A stretch of DNA of 64,000 nucleotides from contig NZ_CAMFKM010000011.1 of assembly GCF_945957355.1 (NCBI RefSeq), positions 62,001 through 126,000 on the forward strand, given 5' to 3'. This DNA comes from an uncultured Reyranella sp. (GTDB lineage: Bacteria > Pseudomonadota > Alphaproteobacteria > Reyranellales > Reyranellaceae). Position 1 is the stretch's first letter, and each line of letters begins with the position of its first letter. Shown one piece after another: positions 34,852 to 42,919 of this stretch. A program made the translations under genes and the position numbers. The notes under the pieces are model-generated. The model searched no databases. It saw only the letters and a program-made list of their open reading frames with translations, and had not been told where the DNA came from.

Positions 34852-35251
34852 CGATCGTCGCCGGAACCGCCGGTCGAGGGCAAATCAAAGAATGCGCTCC
34901 GGGGATCGCCGCCCAGTCCCTTGGCATAGGGGAATGGCAAGAATATTGACCGGTATGGGCTGCGGTTGCTCGGGGTCGAATACGTAGTTCTGACAAACGA
35001 GGGGATCGCGGCCTGAGTTGTGAAGATAGGGGCGTTGGCTTTCGTGCAGTTCTTCGGAATCATTTTTGTCAAGCGCTCTGCGTGCGATTTCATCCATTTT
35101 GCATTCTAATAAGAGCGCCGGCGCGGACGCCTGAATATCCAGCATGGGCGAACAGTTTGGAAAAACTTAGCGAAGGCCATATCGTTCACTTCGGTTTAGA
35201 CAAGGCCTGAAGCCTCTATCAACGCTTTGGCCGCACTGCTAGTTTCGCGCT
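34852..35251. other. Gap at the right end of the phage cassette
   Basis: 400 bp with no certain gene. On the minus strand, ORF 34885-35145 (KMDEIARRALDKNDSEELHE) and an overlapping frame ending DPRSAFFDLPSTGGSGDDRYGLLFN could be two halves of one frameshifted protein. The region looks less GC-rich than the cassette. I saw no direct repeat suitable as an attachment site. Confidence 0.35.
34885..35145 (-). pseudogene. Possible frameshifted small gene
   Basis: 86-codon frame MLDIQASAPALLLECKMDEIARR...LHNSGRDPLVCQNYVFDPEQPQPIPVN. After VNILAIP the natural-looking sequence continues in another frame (PFPYAKGLGGDPRSAFFDL, stop at about 34830), as if one base has been lost. No ribosome site was found. 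Low confidence, and the family is unknown. Confidence 0.3.
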
Positions 35252-36346
35252 ATGTCTGGTCTTCACATCAACTACTCGCCAAGAATGACAGCAGCCCTCG
35301 TCGAGGCTGGCGCATTCAAGGAGCAGCCGTTTACGGTCGTGGATGTCGGCGCGCGTGGAGGGGTCGCCTCGTACTGGTCAGTCTTCGGGGATCGTTTACG
35401 CATCATAGGTTTCGATCTGGACCCTGAGGAATGCACGCGTCTCAATGCGATAGATCCCCGGACGCAGTACCTCCCCTACGCACTTGATCGACAGAGTGGT
35501 CGCCGAACCGTTTATGTCGCCAACTATGCTGCTTCGAGTTCCTTTTACCGCACCAATGCCACCTATTTCGATCGCTATACGGCAGGTCAGAATGCGGCCG
35601 TGTTGTCCGAGCCGACGCTGGAGACGACTACGCTTTCTGGAGCGCTGACATCCATCGGGCTTCACTCTGCGGACTTCATAAAGGTTGACGCCGAAGGTGC
35701 CGAACTCGAGATCCTGCAGGGGGCGCAAGATCTGCTGCCGAGTTTGCAGGGCATCCTATCCGAAGTGCGCTTTACAAAGAGATTTTGCGGCTGCCCTGAA
35801 TTCTGGGAGGTCGAGAAGTATCTGCGGGACCAGTCATTTGAGCTCTACGATCTGGACGTCTATCGGCTGAGTAAGAAGGCCCTACCGTATCCATATCTGT
35901 ACTCCAACTACTTCGATGACGGTCGCCCTGCTGCCGGTCCGTCAACGCAGGGACAAGTGCTTTGGGCCGATGCGCTCTACATGAGAGACCTGCTGGGCAC
36001 GAAGCCGAACGGGCGGAGCCTGATCGTCGCTGCGTGTCTCTTTGAGATATTCGGGTTGAGCGATTGTGCCGCCGAATTAATCCTCGCGCATCGCGATACT
36101 TTCGCAGCATTGGTGTCGCCGGACGAACTGCTCGATCTCCTGGTGCCGGAGGTCAAGGGGCAACGCCTAACCTATAAACAATACATGGACCGCGATCTGG
36201 TGGGTGATCCCTTGCTGCGGCCTGCCGATGGCAGGCGTTTCCCAGAATCGGTGATTCCGCAATTTGATGGCGAGTTTCTCGCGCCCTGGGAGCCGCGGCC
36301 GCAGTCCATCTGGCAGCGCATACTTTCAGGATTCCGCAAGGGATAG
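35252..36346 (+). CDS. FkbM-family methyltransferase (second copy)
   Basis: 364 aa, MSGLHINYSPRMTAALVEAG. The SAM motif VVDVGARGGVASYW, GFDLDPEECTRL and the family signature SADFIKVDAEGAELEILQGAQDLL are present. The C-terminal half (about 200-364) is a longer extension than usual, with ALPYPYLYSNYFDDGRPAAG. It follows the phage cassette by 400 bp on the same strand and could be phage-borne cargo or a neighbouring glycan-modifying gene. It is not closely similar to the FkbM gene at 16934. Confidence 0.85.
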   Translation: MSGLHINYSPRMTAALVEAGAFKEQPFTVVDVGARGGVASYWSVFGDRLRIIGFDLDPEECTRLNAIDPRTQYLPYALDRQSGRRTVYVANYAASSSFYRTNATYFDRYTAGQNAAVLSEPTLETTTLSGALTSIGLHSADFIKVDAEGAELEILQGAQDLLPSLQGILSEVRFTKRFCGCPEFWEVEKYLRDQSFELYDLDVYRLSKKALPYPYLYSNYFDDGRPAAGPSTQGQVLWADALYMRDLLGTKPNGRSLIVAACLFEIFGLSDCAAELILAHRDTFAALVSPDELLDLLVPEVKGQRLTYKQYMDRDLVGDPLLRPADGRRFPESVIPQFDGEFLAPWEPRPQSIWQRILSGFRKG

Positions 36347-36674
36347 CTGCTCTCGAGAACGGCGATGCCGTGGCCTGGCAGACCGTTGAAGAAGTCAGAG
36401 ACAGGGCGGATAAACGAAACAAACGAAATAAACGAATGGAATGAAACGAATGTCTCACCCCCCCTGAATTCCGGGGCGTGGTGGCCGTTGGCGCACTAAT
36501 ATTGCTCGGTGGCGCTTCCGAAAGACCTATTCGAACCGCCTGCTGCGACTGCTTACTCTGGTTTGCCTAACCGTCATCCTGTGGATGACAGCATTGGTCA
36601 ACTCGACATCGGGCGAACCAAGGTGCTGCTGCACTTGGAAAACCTCGGCATCGAGAAACAGTTCTACGCTGCCA
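36347..36674. other. Gap with 9-bp repeats and an open frame
   Basis: 328 bp between convergent genes. It holds four copies of a 9-bp unit (36412-36452, listed separately). A plus frame from GTG 36509 reads ALPKDLFEPPAATAYSGLPNR...HLENLGIEKQFYAAITAGCA and looks protein-like but runs antisense into the flavoenzyme gene with no start signal, so I treat it as a possible remnant only. Confidence 0.35.
36412..36452. repeat. Short tandem 9-bp repeats (AAACGAAAY type)
   Basis: Units AAACGAAAC, AAACGAAAT and AAACGAATG stand head to tail at 36412, 36421 and 36430, and a fourth AAACGAATG is at 36444 after a 5-bp spacer. It is an AT-rich stretch in an otherwise GC-rich setting. A related tract on the opposite orientation lies at 63104-63139. 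Confidence 0.7.
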
Positions 36675-39146
36675 TCACTGCCGGATGCGCGTGCTCGCTG
36701 GATCGTAGAGCGGCTTCAGGCTGGCGGTCGCCGGTATCCTCTGGCCCGCAACCTCGATCTCGTAGCGCGAGGCCAGGAGATCGGCGTCCGTCGCCCCGGG
36801 CGCACGGGGCACGTATCCCAGGCCGATGGCAGCGCCGAGATGATGGCCGTAGCCGCCGGACGCCAGATAGCCCACGACCTCGCCGTCCTTCAGGATGGGC
36901 TCGGCATGATAGAGCAGGGGCTGCGGATCCAGGAGCTGAAACTGCAGCAGCCTGCGGCTGAGGCCTGCCTGCCGTTTCTGTATGACGGCGGTGCGGCCGA
37001 GGAAGTCGCCGAACCGGCCGGGCCGTTTGTCGACCTTCACCGCAAACCCCAGGCCCGCCTCCAGCACGTGGTCCTCGTCGCTGATGTCGTGGCCGAAGTC
37101 GCGATAGGCCTTCTCCAGCCGCAGCGAGTTCATGGCGTGCACGCCGGCCAGGCGGAGCCCGTAAGTCTCGCCGGCTCCGGCCAGGAGATCGAAGATCTGC
37201 CGCGCGAACTCGGTGGGCATGTAGAGCTCCCAGCCGAGCTCACCCACGTAGGTGATGCGGTGCGCGCGCACCAGCGCCATGCCGAGCTCGATCGTGCGGG
37301 CGGTCCCGAAGGGGAAGGCCGCATTCGACAGGTCCGTCGTCGTCAGCGATTGCAGGAACTCGCGCGAGCGCGGCCCCATCACGGCGAGGCAAGCCTCGCC
37401 GCTCGTGACGTCCAGGGCGGTACAGTGAGCGTCCGCCGGGATGTGCCGCCTGAGCCATGCGAGGTCGCGGGTCACTGCCGCTGCAGCTGTGATCACGAGG
37501 AACGAGTGCTCGCCCAGGCGCGTGACGGTGAGGTCGGCTTCGATCCCGCCACGCTCGTTCAGCCACTGCGTGTAGACGATGCGCCCCGGCTCGACGGCGA
37601 CGTCATTGGCCGAGACGCGCTGCAGCACGGACTCGGCGTCGCGGCCCTCGACGCGGAACTTGCCGAAGGCGCTCATGTCCAGCATGCCGAGGCCGGTGCG
37701 GACGGCGCGATGTTCCTCGGCCGAATATTCGAACCAGTTCTGCCGCTGCCAGGAATAGCGATAGGCTGGGGCCACGCCGGGCTCGCGCCGGTCGGCCGGC
37801 TGGAACCAATGCGCGCGCTCCCAGCCCGCCGTCTCGCCGAAGCAGGCGCCGCGTTCCTTCAGGCGCTCGTAGAAGGGCGTGTGGCGCACGCCGCGTGCCG
37901 AGGTGAACTGCCGGTACGGAAAATGGTCAGCATAAAGCAGCCCCAGCGTCTCCGTCACCCGCGCTTCGATGAAGGATTTCGTGGACTGGTAGGGGAAGGT
38001 CCGCCGCACGTCGACGTCCCACAGGTCGAAGGGCGGGGCGCCGCCCACGATCCATTCGGCCAAGGCCTTGCCGGCGCCGCCGGCCGACTGGATGCCGACG
38101 GAATTGAAGCCGCAGGCGACGAAGAAGTTGCGGACGTCCGGAGCTTCGCCCAGCAGGTAACGGTCGTCGTGGGTGAAGCTCTCCGGCCCATTGAAGAAGG
38201 TATGGATGCCGGTCTTCTCCAGGATGGGCATGCGCCGGGTCGCCGTCTCCAGGATCGGCGCGAAGTGGTCGAAGTCTTCCGGCAGCTGGTCGAAGCAGAA
38301 GTCTTCGGGAATGCCGTTCGTCGCCCAGGGCTTCGCGACCGGTTCGAAGGCGCCCAGCAGGATCTTGCCGGCATCTTCCTTGTAGTAGGCGCATTCGTCC
38401 GGCACGCGTAGCACCGGCAGGGTACGCGACAGGCCAGGAACCTGCTCCGTGACGATGTAGAAATGCTCGCAGGCCTGGAGCGGCAGCGGAACGCCCGCCA
38501 TCCTGCCCACGGCGCTGCCCCACATGCCGGCGCAGTTGACGACGAACTCCGCCTCGATCGAGCCCTTGTCCGTGGCGACCCCGGTCACGCGGTCTCGGTC
38601 CTTCGTGATACCGGTGACCCGCGTGTGCTCGAAAATCTTAACACCAAGCTGGCGCGCGCCCTTGGCGAGGGCGAGCGCGATGTTGGTCGGATCGCCCTGG
38701 CCGTCCTTCGGCAAGGTCACTGCGCCGACCACGCCCTCGACGTTTAGGAGGGGGTGGAGCGCGGCGGCCTCCGCGGCCGAGATGGTTTCGATCTCGACGC
38801 CGAAGGAACGCGCCATGGAGGCGCCGCGCTTGAGCTCCTCCAGGCGCTCGTCGGTGAGGGCGACGGTGAGTGAGCCGTTGCGCTTGAAGCCGGTCGCCAG
38901 GCCGGTTTCCTCTTCCAGCCGGCCGTAGAGTTCCTGGCTGTACTTGGCGAGCTTCGTCATGTTGGCGGTCGCGCGAAGCTGCGCAATCAGTCCCGCCGCG
39001 TGCCAGGTCGTGCCCGAGGTGAGCTGCTTGCGTTCCAGCAGGACGATGTCGGTCCAGCCGAGCTTCGCGAGATGATAGGCGACCGAACATCCGATGACGC
39101 CGCCACCGATGATGACGACGCGGGCATGGCTTGGCAGTGCGTTCAC
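36675..39146 (-). CDS. Dimethylglycine/sarcosine dehydrogenase-like flavoenzyme
   Basis: 823 aa from GTG 39146, overlapping the CobW stop by 4 bp (AGGA six bases upstream). A longer in-frame ATG at 39173 is possible. The domain order is FAD-binding DAO (VVIIGGGVIGCSVAYHL; LTSGTTWHAAGLIAQ with the conserved histidine), a linker, then GcvT-like folate-binding domains (AAAVTRDLAWLRRHIP, GELGWELYMPTEF, GFAVKVDKRPGRFGD). Such enzymes oxidatively demethylate dimethylglycine or sarcosine, with tetrahydrofolate accepting the carbon. Last gene of the amidohydrolase-CobW operon. Confidence 0.87.
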   Translation of the reverse strand: MNALPSHARVVIIGGGVIGCSVAYHLAKLGWTDIVLLERKQLTSGTTWHAAGLIAQLRATANMTKLAKYSQELYGRLEEETGLATGFKRNGSLTVALTDERLEELKRGASMARSFGVEIETISAAEAAALHPLLNVEGVVGAVTLPKDGQGDPTNIALALAKGARQLGVKIFEHTRVTGITKDRDRVTGVATDKGSIEAEFVVNCAGMWGSAVGRMAGVPLPLQACEHFYIVTEQVPGLSRTLPVLRVPDECAYYKEDAGKILLGAFEPVAKPWATNGIPEDFCFDQLPEDFDHFAPILETATRRMPILEKTGIHTFFNGPESFTHDDRYLLGEAPDVRNFFVACGFNSVGIQSAGGAGKALAEWIVGGAPPFDLWDVDVRRTFPYQSTKSFIEARVTETLGLLYADHFPYRQFTSARGVRHTPFYERLKERGACFGETAGWERAHWFQPADRREPGVAPAYRYSWQRQNWFEYSAEEHRAVRTGLGMLDMSAFGKFRVEGRDAESVLQRVSANDVAVEPGRIVYTQWLNERGGIEADLTVTRLGEHSFLVITAAAAVTRDLAWLRRHIPADAHCTALDVTSGEACLAVMGPRSREFLQSLTTTDLSNAAFPFGTARTIELGMALVRAHRITYVGELGWELYMPTEFARQIFDLLAGAGETYGLRLAGVHAMNSLRLEKAYRDFGHDISDEDHVLEAGLGFAVKVDKRPGRFGDFLGRTAVIQKRQAGLSRRLLQFQLLDPQPLLYHAEPILKDGEVVGYLASGGYGHHLGAAIGLGYVPRAPGATDADLLASRYEIEVAGQRIPATASLKPLYDPASTRIRQ

Positions 39147-40084
39147 GAATCTGTCCTGATCTTGAGGAGGCATGCGCCGAAGGCGCCGTCGAGTTGGGCT
39201 TCGTCGAGGCTGCCCAATCGTCCGATCACGACGATTTCGGCGCCCATCGTATCCGGCGCACCGTCCAGTGGATCGATGCCGACGACCTCGCCGGCGCGGT
39301 GCAGTGCGACCCGGCGGCCGGCACCCGTGGCGACGATGCCCTTCACGCGCACGACGCTGTCGGGCAGGCCGGCGACGACGATGCGCAAGGCCTCGATGTC
39401 GACCGGCGCGTCGGTCCGCCAGACATGGCTTGCGAAGAGGGAAGTGGCGGCGTCGACACCGGCCGATGCGCAGGCGGGCAGGCGTCCGCGCCGAGGCGTG
39501 CCGTGGGCGAACAGATCCGCGGCGTCCACGCGCCCTTGCAGGACTTCGATCATGCGCGCGCCCGGGGCCTGTGCCGTCGCGAGCGAGCGGGCGTCTTTCA
39601 CGCCCGCCGGGCCGGCGAGATCGATCTTCGTCAGGACGACGAGGTCCGCCGCGGCGAGCTGCCGGCGGACCAGGCTGCCCACGAACTTGTCGCGGGCGCG
39701 GGCGCGGACCGTGGCGGCGTCTGCGACCACGACGATGGCGCCAGGGGACAGGCCGGGCGATTTCGCCAGCGCCGCGATACGGGCCGGCTCGGCGACACCG
39801 CTCGCCTCGATCACGATCTGCTCGTATCGGTCGGCGCGGCCGGCGAAGCGATCCAGCGCCATCGCGAGATCGCCGGCGACCGAACAACAGGCGCAACCGT
39901 TCGCCAGGGTCACCACGTCATCGTCGCGCGAGACGATCAGCTGCTCGTCGATCGAGGTTGCACCGAAATCGTTGACCAGCACGCCGATCCTGAGCCCGTG
40001 GTCGCCCGCCAGCAGGCCGTTCACGACGGTCGTCTTGCCGGCGCCGAGATAGCCGCCGATCGTGGTGACGGGAACAGGGGTCAT
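39143..40084 (-). CDS. CobW/COG0523-family GTPase metallochaperone
   Basis: 313 aa from ATG 40084, overlapping the upstream stop (ATGA). Walker A GGYLGAGKTTVVNGLL, metal-binding CxCC motif in NGCACCSV, and VVLTKIDLAG for guanine recognition are visible. COG0523 GTPases deliver zinc, cobalt or iron to target enzymes. The C-terminal domain is short, about 90 residues. Both neighbours could be clients, most simply the metal-dependent amidohydrolase (inference). Confidence 0.88.
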   Translation of the reverse strand: MTPVPVTTIGGYLGAGKTTVVNGLLAGDHGLRIGVLVNDFGATSIDEQLIVSRDDDVVTLANGCACCSVAGDLAMALDRFAGRADRYEQIVIEASGVAEPARIAALAKSPGLSPGAIVVVADAATVRARARDKFVGSLVRRQLAAADLVVLTKIDLAGPAGVKDARSLATAQAPGARMIEVLQGRVDAADLFAHGTPRRGRLPACASAGVDAATSLFASHVWRTDAPVDIEALRIVVAGLPDSVVRVKGIVATGAGRRVALHRAGEVVGIDPLDGAPDTMGAEIVVIGRLGSLDEAQLDGAFGACLLKIRTDS

Positions 40085-41718
40085 CTCTTGCCCAGCGGAT
40101 AGGGCTGTCCCTCGAACACCGTGCCCCAGATGGGAATGTCGCGCAGCGCCAGCGGTGCCACCTCGTAGGGATCGGCCTCCAGCACGGTGAAGTCGGCCTT
40201 CTTGCCGCTGCTGATGCTGCCGATCTCGTGTTCGAGGCCCATCACGTAGGCGGCATTGATGGTGATTGCCCGCAGCGCTTCGTCCAGCGAGACCCGTTCC
40301 TGCGGGCACAGAACGTCGCCGGCGGCATTCACGCGGTTGAGGGCGATCCAGGCATTCTGCAGCGGCCGGGCGGGCGCCATTGTAAAATCAGAATGGAGTG
40401 CGAACGGCACCCGGTTGCGCGACAGCGATCCCAGCCGGACCATCTGGCTCGTCCGTTCATGGCCCACGCCGCGGCGCGCGTAGATGTCGCTCAGCTCGTA
40501 CACATAGTAGGGATTGGCCGAGACGAGGGCGCCGAGATCGGCGATGCGCCTCGCCTGGGCGGAAGTCGAAATGCCGAAATGCTCGATCGTGAAGCGATGG
40601 TTGATGCGCGGGCGTTCCCATTGCAGCTTCTCCAGCACGTCGAGCGCCAGTTCGACGCCGAGATCGCCCGTGCAATGGACGTGGATGACGTAGCCGTCGT
40701 TCCACAGCGCGCGGGCCGCCTTTTCGAAGGCCTCCGGCGCCATCAGCCATTCGCCGTCATGGCCGTCGATGTAGCCGGGACCGCCGAGCTGCATGAGTTG
40801 CGAGAAGAAGGCGCCGTCGGTGAACAGCTTGACGTGCTTGCCGAAGCGCAGCCGGCGCCTGTTGCGTTCCGGAAGCGCGGCGAGTTGTTCCAGCCGCAGG
40901 CCTGTGCCCGCGAAGGCCACGTGCGGAACGAACTCGACCCGGAAGGGCGTGTCGTCGTTGTCGAAGGCCGCGACCGAGCCGGCCCACTCGGCCTCGGGGT
41001 CGAAGATGCCGAACGCCATGTCGCCGACCGTCGTATGACCGCCCAGATGGATGACCTCGGCGGTGCGCTTCATCGCCGGGCCCCGGCGCTGCGCGGAAAG
41101 GAGGTAGGCGGAGAGCTTCGCGCGCACGAAGCGGTTGCCGGCCTCGTAGAAATGGCCACGGGCGATATCGACCTGGTGGGCGCCCCGCAGCTTTTCCCGG
41201 TCGAGCTCGAAATAGTCGAGGGCGGCGCCGTTCATGTTCGTCTCGTGGAACGACCGGTGGACGACGATCAGGGGACGCGTCCTCGAGATGGCGTCGAGGT
41301 CCTGGAGCCAGATCTCGCCGTGCCAGTCGCGATGATAGCCCCAGGTGAAGAGCGGCTCCCTGGGATCAGGATTGGCCTCATGCAGCTCCTTCAGGCGCGC
41401 GAGGAACGCATCGCGCGTGCGTACCGGCGCGACCGTCCGGTCGGGCAGCTGCCACTCCATCGCCGTGACGAACTCGCACTGGAGCAGATAGGCCGCCATC
41501 GATGGATGGAGGTGCGGGTCGATGAGGCCCGGCATCAGCACGTGCTTCTCGAAGGTCCGATCGATCGTGTGGGGATGGGCCTCGAGCCACGGCCGCAGTG
41601 TTTCGAGCGTGCCGACCTCGACGATCGAGCCGTCGCGCACGGCGACGGCCGTGGCCTCAGGCAGCGACGGCTCCATGGTCCGGATCTTGCGGGCAACAAA
41701 GACGGTCATTCTCGACAT
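40081..41718 (-). CDS. Amidohydrolase-family protein (YtcJ-like)
   Basis: 545 aa from ATG 41718; in-frame ATGs lie at 41727 and 41709. Metal-binding start PGLIDPHLHPSM, then HVHCTGDLGVELALDVLEKL, NHRFTIEHFGIS and FALHSDFTMAPARPLQ give the histidine and aspartate ligands of the TIM-barrel superfamily. The C-terminal GSISSGKKADFTVLEADPYEV is the usual closing motif. It should hydrolyse a C-N bond in an amide or similar; the substrate is unknown. First gene of the overlapping minus-strand operon. Confidence 0.88.
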   Translation of the reverse strand: MSRMTVFVARKIRTMEPSLPEATAVAVRDGSIVEVGTLETLRPWLEAHPHTIDRTFEKHVLMPGLIDPHLHPSMAAYLLQCEFVTAMEWQLPDRTVAPVRTRDAFLARLKELHEANPDPREPLFTWGYHRDWHGEIWLQDLDAISRTRPLIVVHRSFHETNMNGAALDYFELDREKLRGAHQVDIARGHFYEAGNRFVRAKLSAYLLSAQRRGPAMKRTAEVIHLGGHTTVGDMAFGIFDPEAEWAGSVAAFDNDDTPFRVEFVPHVAFAGTGLRLEQLAALPERNRRRLRFGKHVKLFTDGAFFSQLMQLGGPGYIDGHDGEWLMAPEAFEKAARALWNDGYVIHVHCTGDLGVELALDVLEKLQWERPRINHRFTIEHFGISTSAQARRIADLGALVSANPYYVYELSDIYARRGVGHERTSQMVRLGSLSRNRVPFALHSDFTMAPARPLQNAWIALNRVNAAGDVLCPQERVSLDEALRAITINAAYVMGLEHEIGSISSGKKADFTVLEADPYEVAPLALRDIPIWGTVFEGQPYPLGKR

Positions 41719-41837
41719 GAGCTGCACCCCCAGCGGGCGGCCAAGCCGGCCTCCGCGAAGATAGTCTAGGGCAGCGTCGATCCGGCTATGTATACTTTTG
41801 GGTCAAATCCGTGTCTGATTTGGCCGGAGCCTTCTCG

Positions 41838-42818
41838 ATGACCTCCCTCCCTCCCAAGCGTACCACCACACAAGCCGCCGAGTTGCTGCCGAGCCCGATC
41901 GCGGTCCTGCTGATCCCGCAGTTCACCTCGATCGCGCTGTCGTCGATCATCGAGCCGCTGCGCATTGCCAACCGCTACATCGCGCGGCCCTATCGCTGGG
42001 CGCTGGTATCGGCCGACGGTGAGCCGGTGCCCGATCGCAACGGGGTGAAGGTGGCGGTCGACAGTGCTTTGGGCGATGTCGGCAACATCGGCACCCTGCT
42101 GGTGGTAGCCGATGCCCAGCCAACGCGGCGCCTGGAGCGGGCGATCCTGCCGACCCTGCGAAGGCTGGCCCGGGCCGGTGCGACGGTCGGCGGCGTCGAT
42201 ACGGGGCCGCTCGTCCTGGCGCGCGGCGGGCTGCTCGACGGTCTCTCGGCGACGGCCCATTGGGAGGTGCTGCAGACCTTTCGCGAGCAGTTCCCGCGGG
42301 TGAACGTGACGGAGCGTCTGTTCGAGGTCGGCAGCCGGCGCTGCACCTGCGCCGGCGGTTCGGCGGCACTCGATCTCGTCCTCAAGGAGATCGAGGTCCG
42401 GTTCGGCAGCCAGCTCGCCTTGAGAGTGTCGGAGCATTGCATGCATGGGCTGCCGCGACCGGCCGGAGCGGCGCAACGCGATCTGCCCGGTGCGGTCGGA
42501 GCCCGGCAGGGGCGCAAGCTGGCGCGCGCCATGCAGATGCTGGAGGAGGACGGCACGAGGCTCACGCGCATGGACACGGTCGCGCAAGTGATCGGGGTTT
42601 CGCGGCGCCAGCTCCAGCGCATCTTCGCTGACAAACTCGCGACCAGCCCGGCGCGCTTCCGCCGCAAGGTCAGGCTCGACCGGGCGCACCAGATGCTCGC
42701 CAATGCGGAGGCCTCGGTAACCGAAGTCGCGATGGCGACCGGCTTCAAGTCGCGATCCTACTTCTGGCGCTGCTATCGAAAGGAGTTCGGCCGCCCGCCC
42801 AGCAGCGACAAGCGCTGA
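41838..42818 (+). CDS. GlxA-type AraC-family regulator (DJ-1 + HTH)
   Basis: 326 aa from ATG 41838; a GTG at 41811 would add nine residues. The N-terminal DJ-1-like sensor (IAVLLIPQFTSIALSSIIEPLRIAN) has VDTGPLVLARGGLLDG, with aspartate where active DJ-1 enzymes have cysteine. The C-terminal AraC HTH spans VAQVIGVSRRQLQRIF and VTEVAMATGFKSRSYFWRCYRKEFG. The Asp variant resembles the GbdR/CdhR regulators of betaine and carnitine use. Divergent from the amidohydrolase operon and upstream of the ABC genes, it probably controls one or both. Confidence 0.87.
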   Translation: MTSLPPKRTTTQAAELLPSPIAVLLIPQFTSIALSSIIEPLRIANRYIARPYRWALVSADGEPVPDRNGVKVAVDSALGDVGNIGTLLVVADAQPTRRLERAILPTLRRLARAGATVGGVDTGPLVLARGGLLDGLSATAHWEVLQTFREQFPRVNVTERLFEVGSRRCTCAGGSAALDLVLKEIEVRFGSQLALRVSEHCMHGLPRPAGAAQRDLPGAVGARQGRKLARAMQMLEEDGTRLTRMDTVAQVIGVSRRQLQRIFADKLATSPARFRRKVRLDRAHQMLANAEASVTEVAMATGFKSRSYFWRCYRKEFGRPPSSDKR

Positions 42819-42919
42819 CAAGTTTTGGCGCAAAAGGAGACATTCCAGGCCGAGACGTGCACGTTTGCGGGAGGTGTGAAGCTATCGTTTCAGCCTGGGT
42901 ACAGGATGGGGGATCGGCC

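Noticed and set aside
36509..36670. Plus-strand frame ALPKDLFEPPAATAYSG...
   Set aside because: Protein-like at first, but no ribosome site, and it runs into the antisense of the flavoenzyme; at most a gene fragment.
36585..38411. 608-codon plus-strand frame
   Set aside because: Antisense to the flavoenzyme gene, which has recognised FAD and folate domains; amino-acid composition is shadow-like.
40228..41769. 513-codon plus-strand frame
   Set aside because: Mirrors the amidohydrolase gene; no family-like motifs, His/Arg/Gly-rich.
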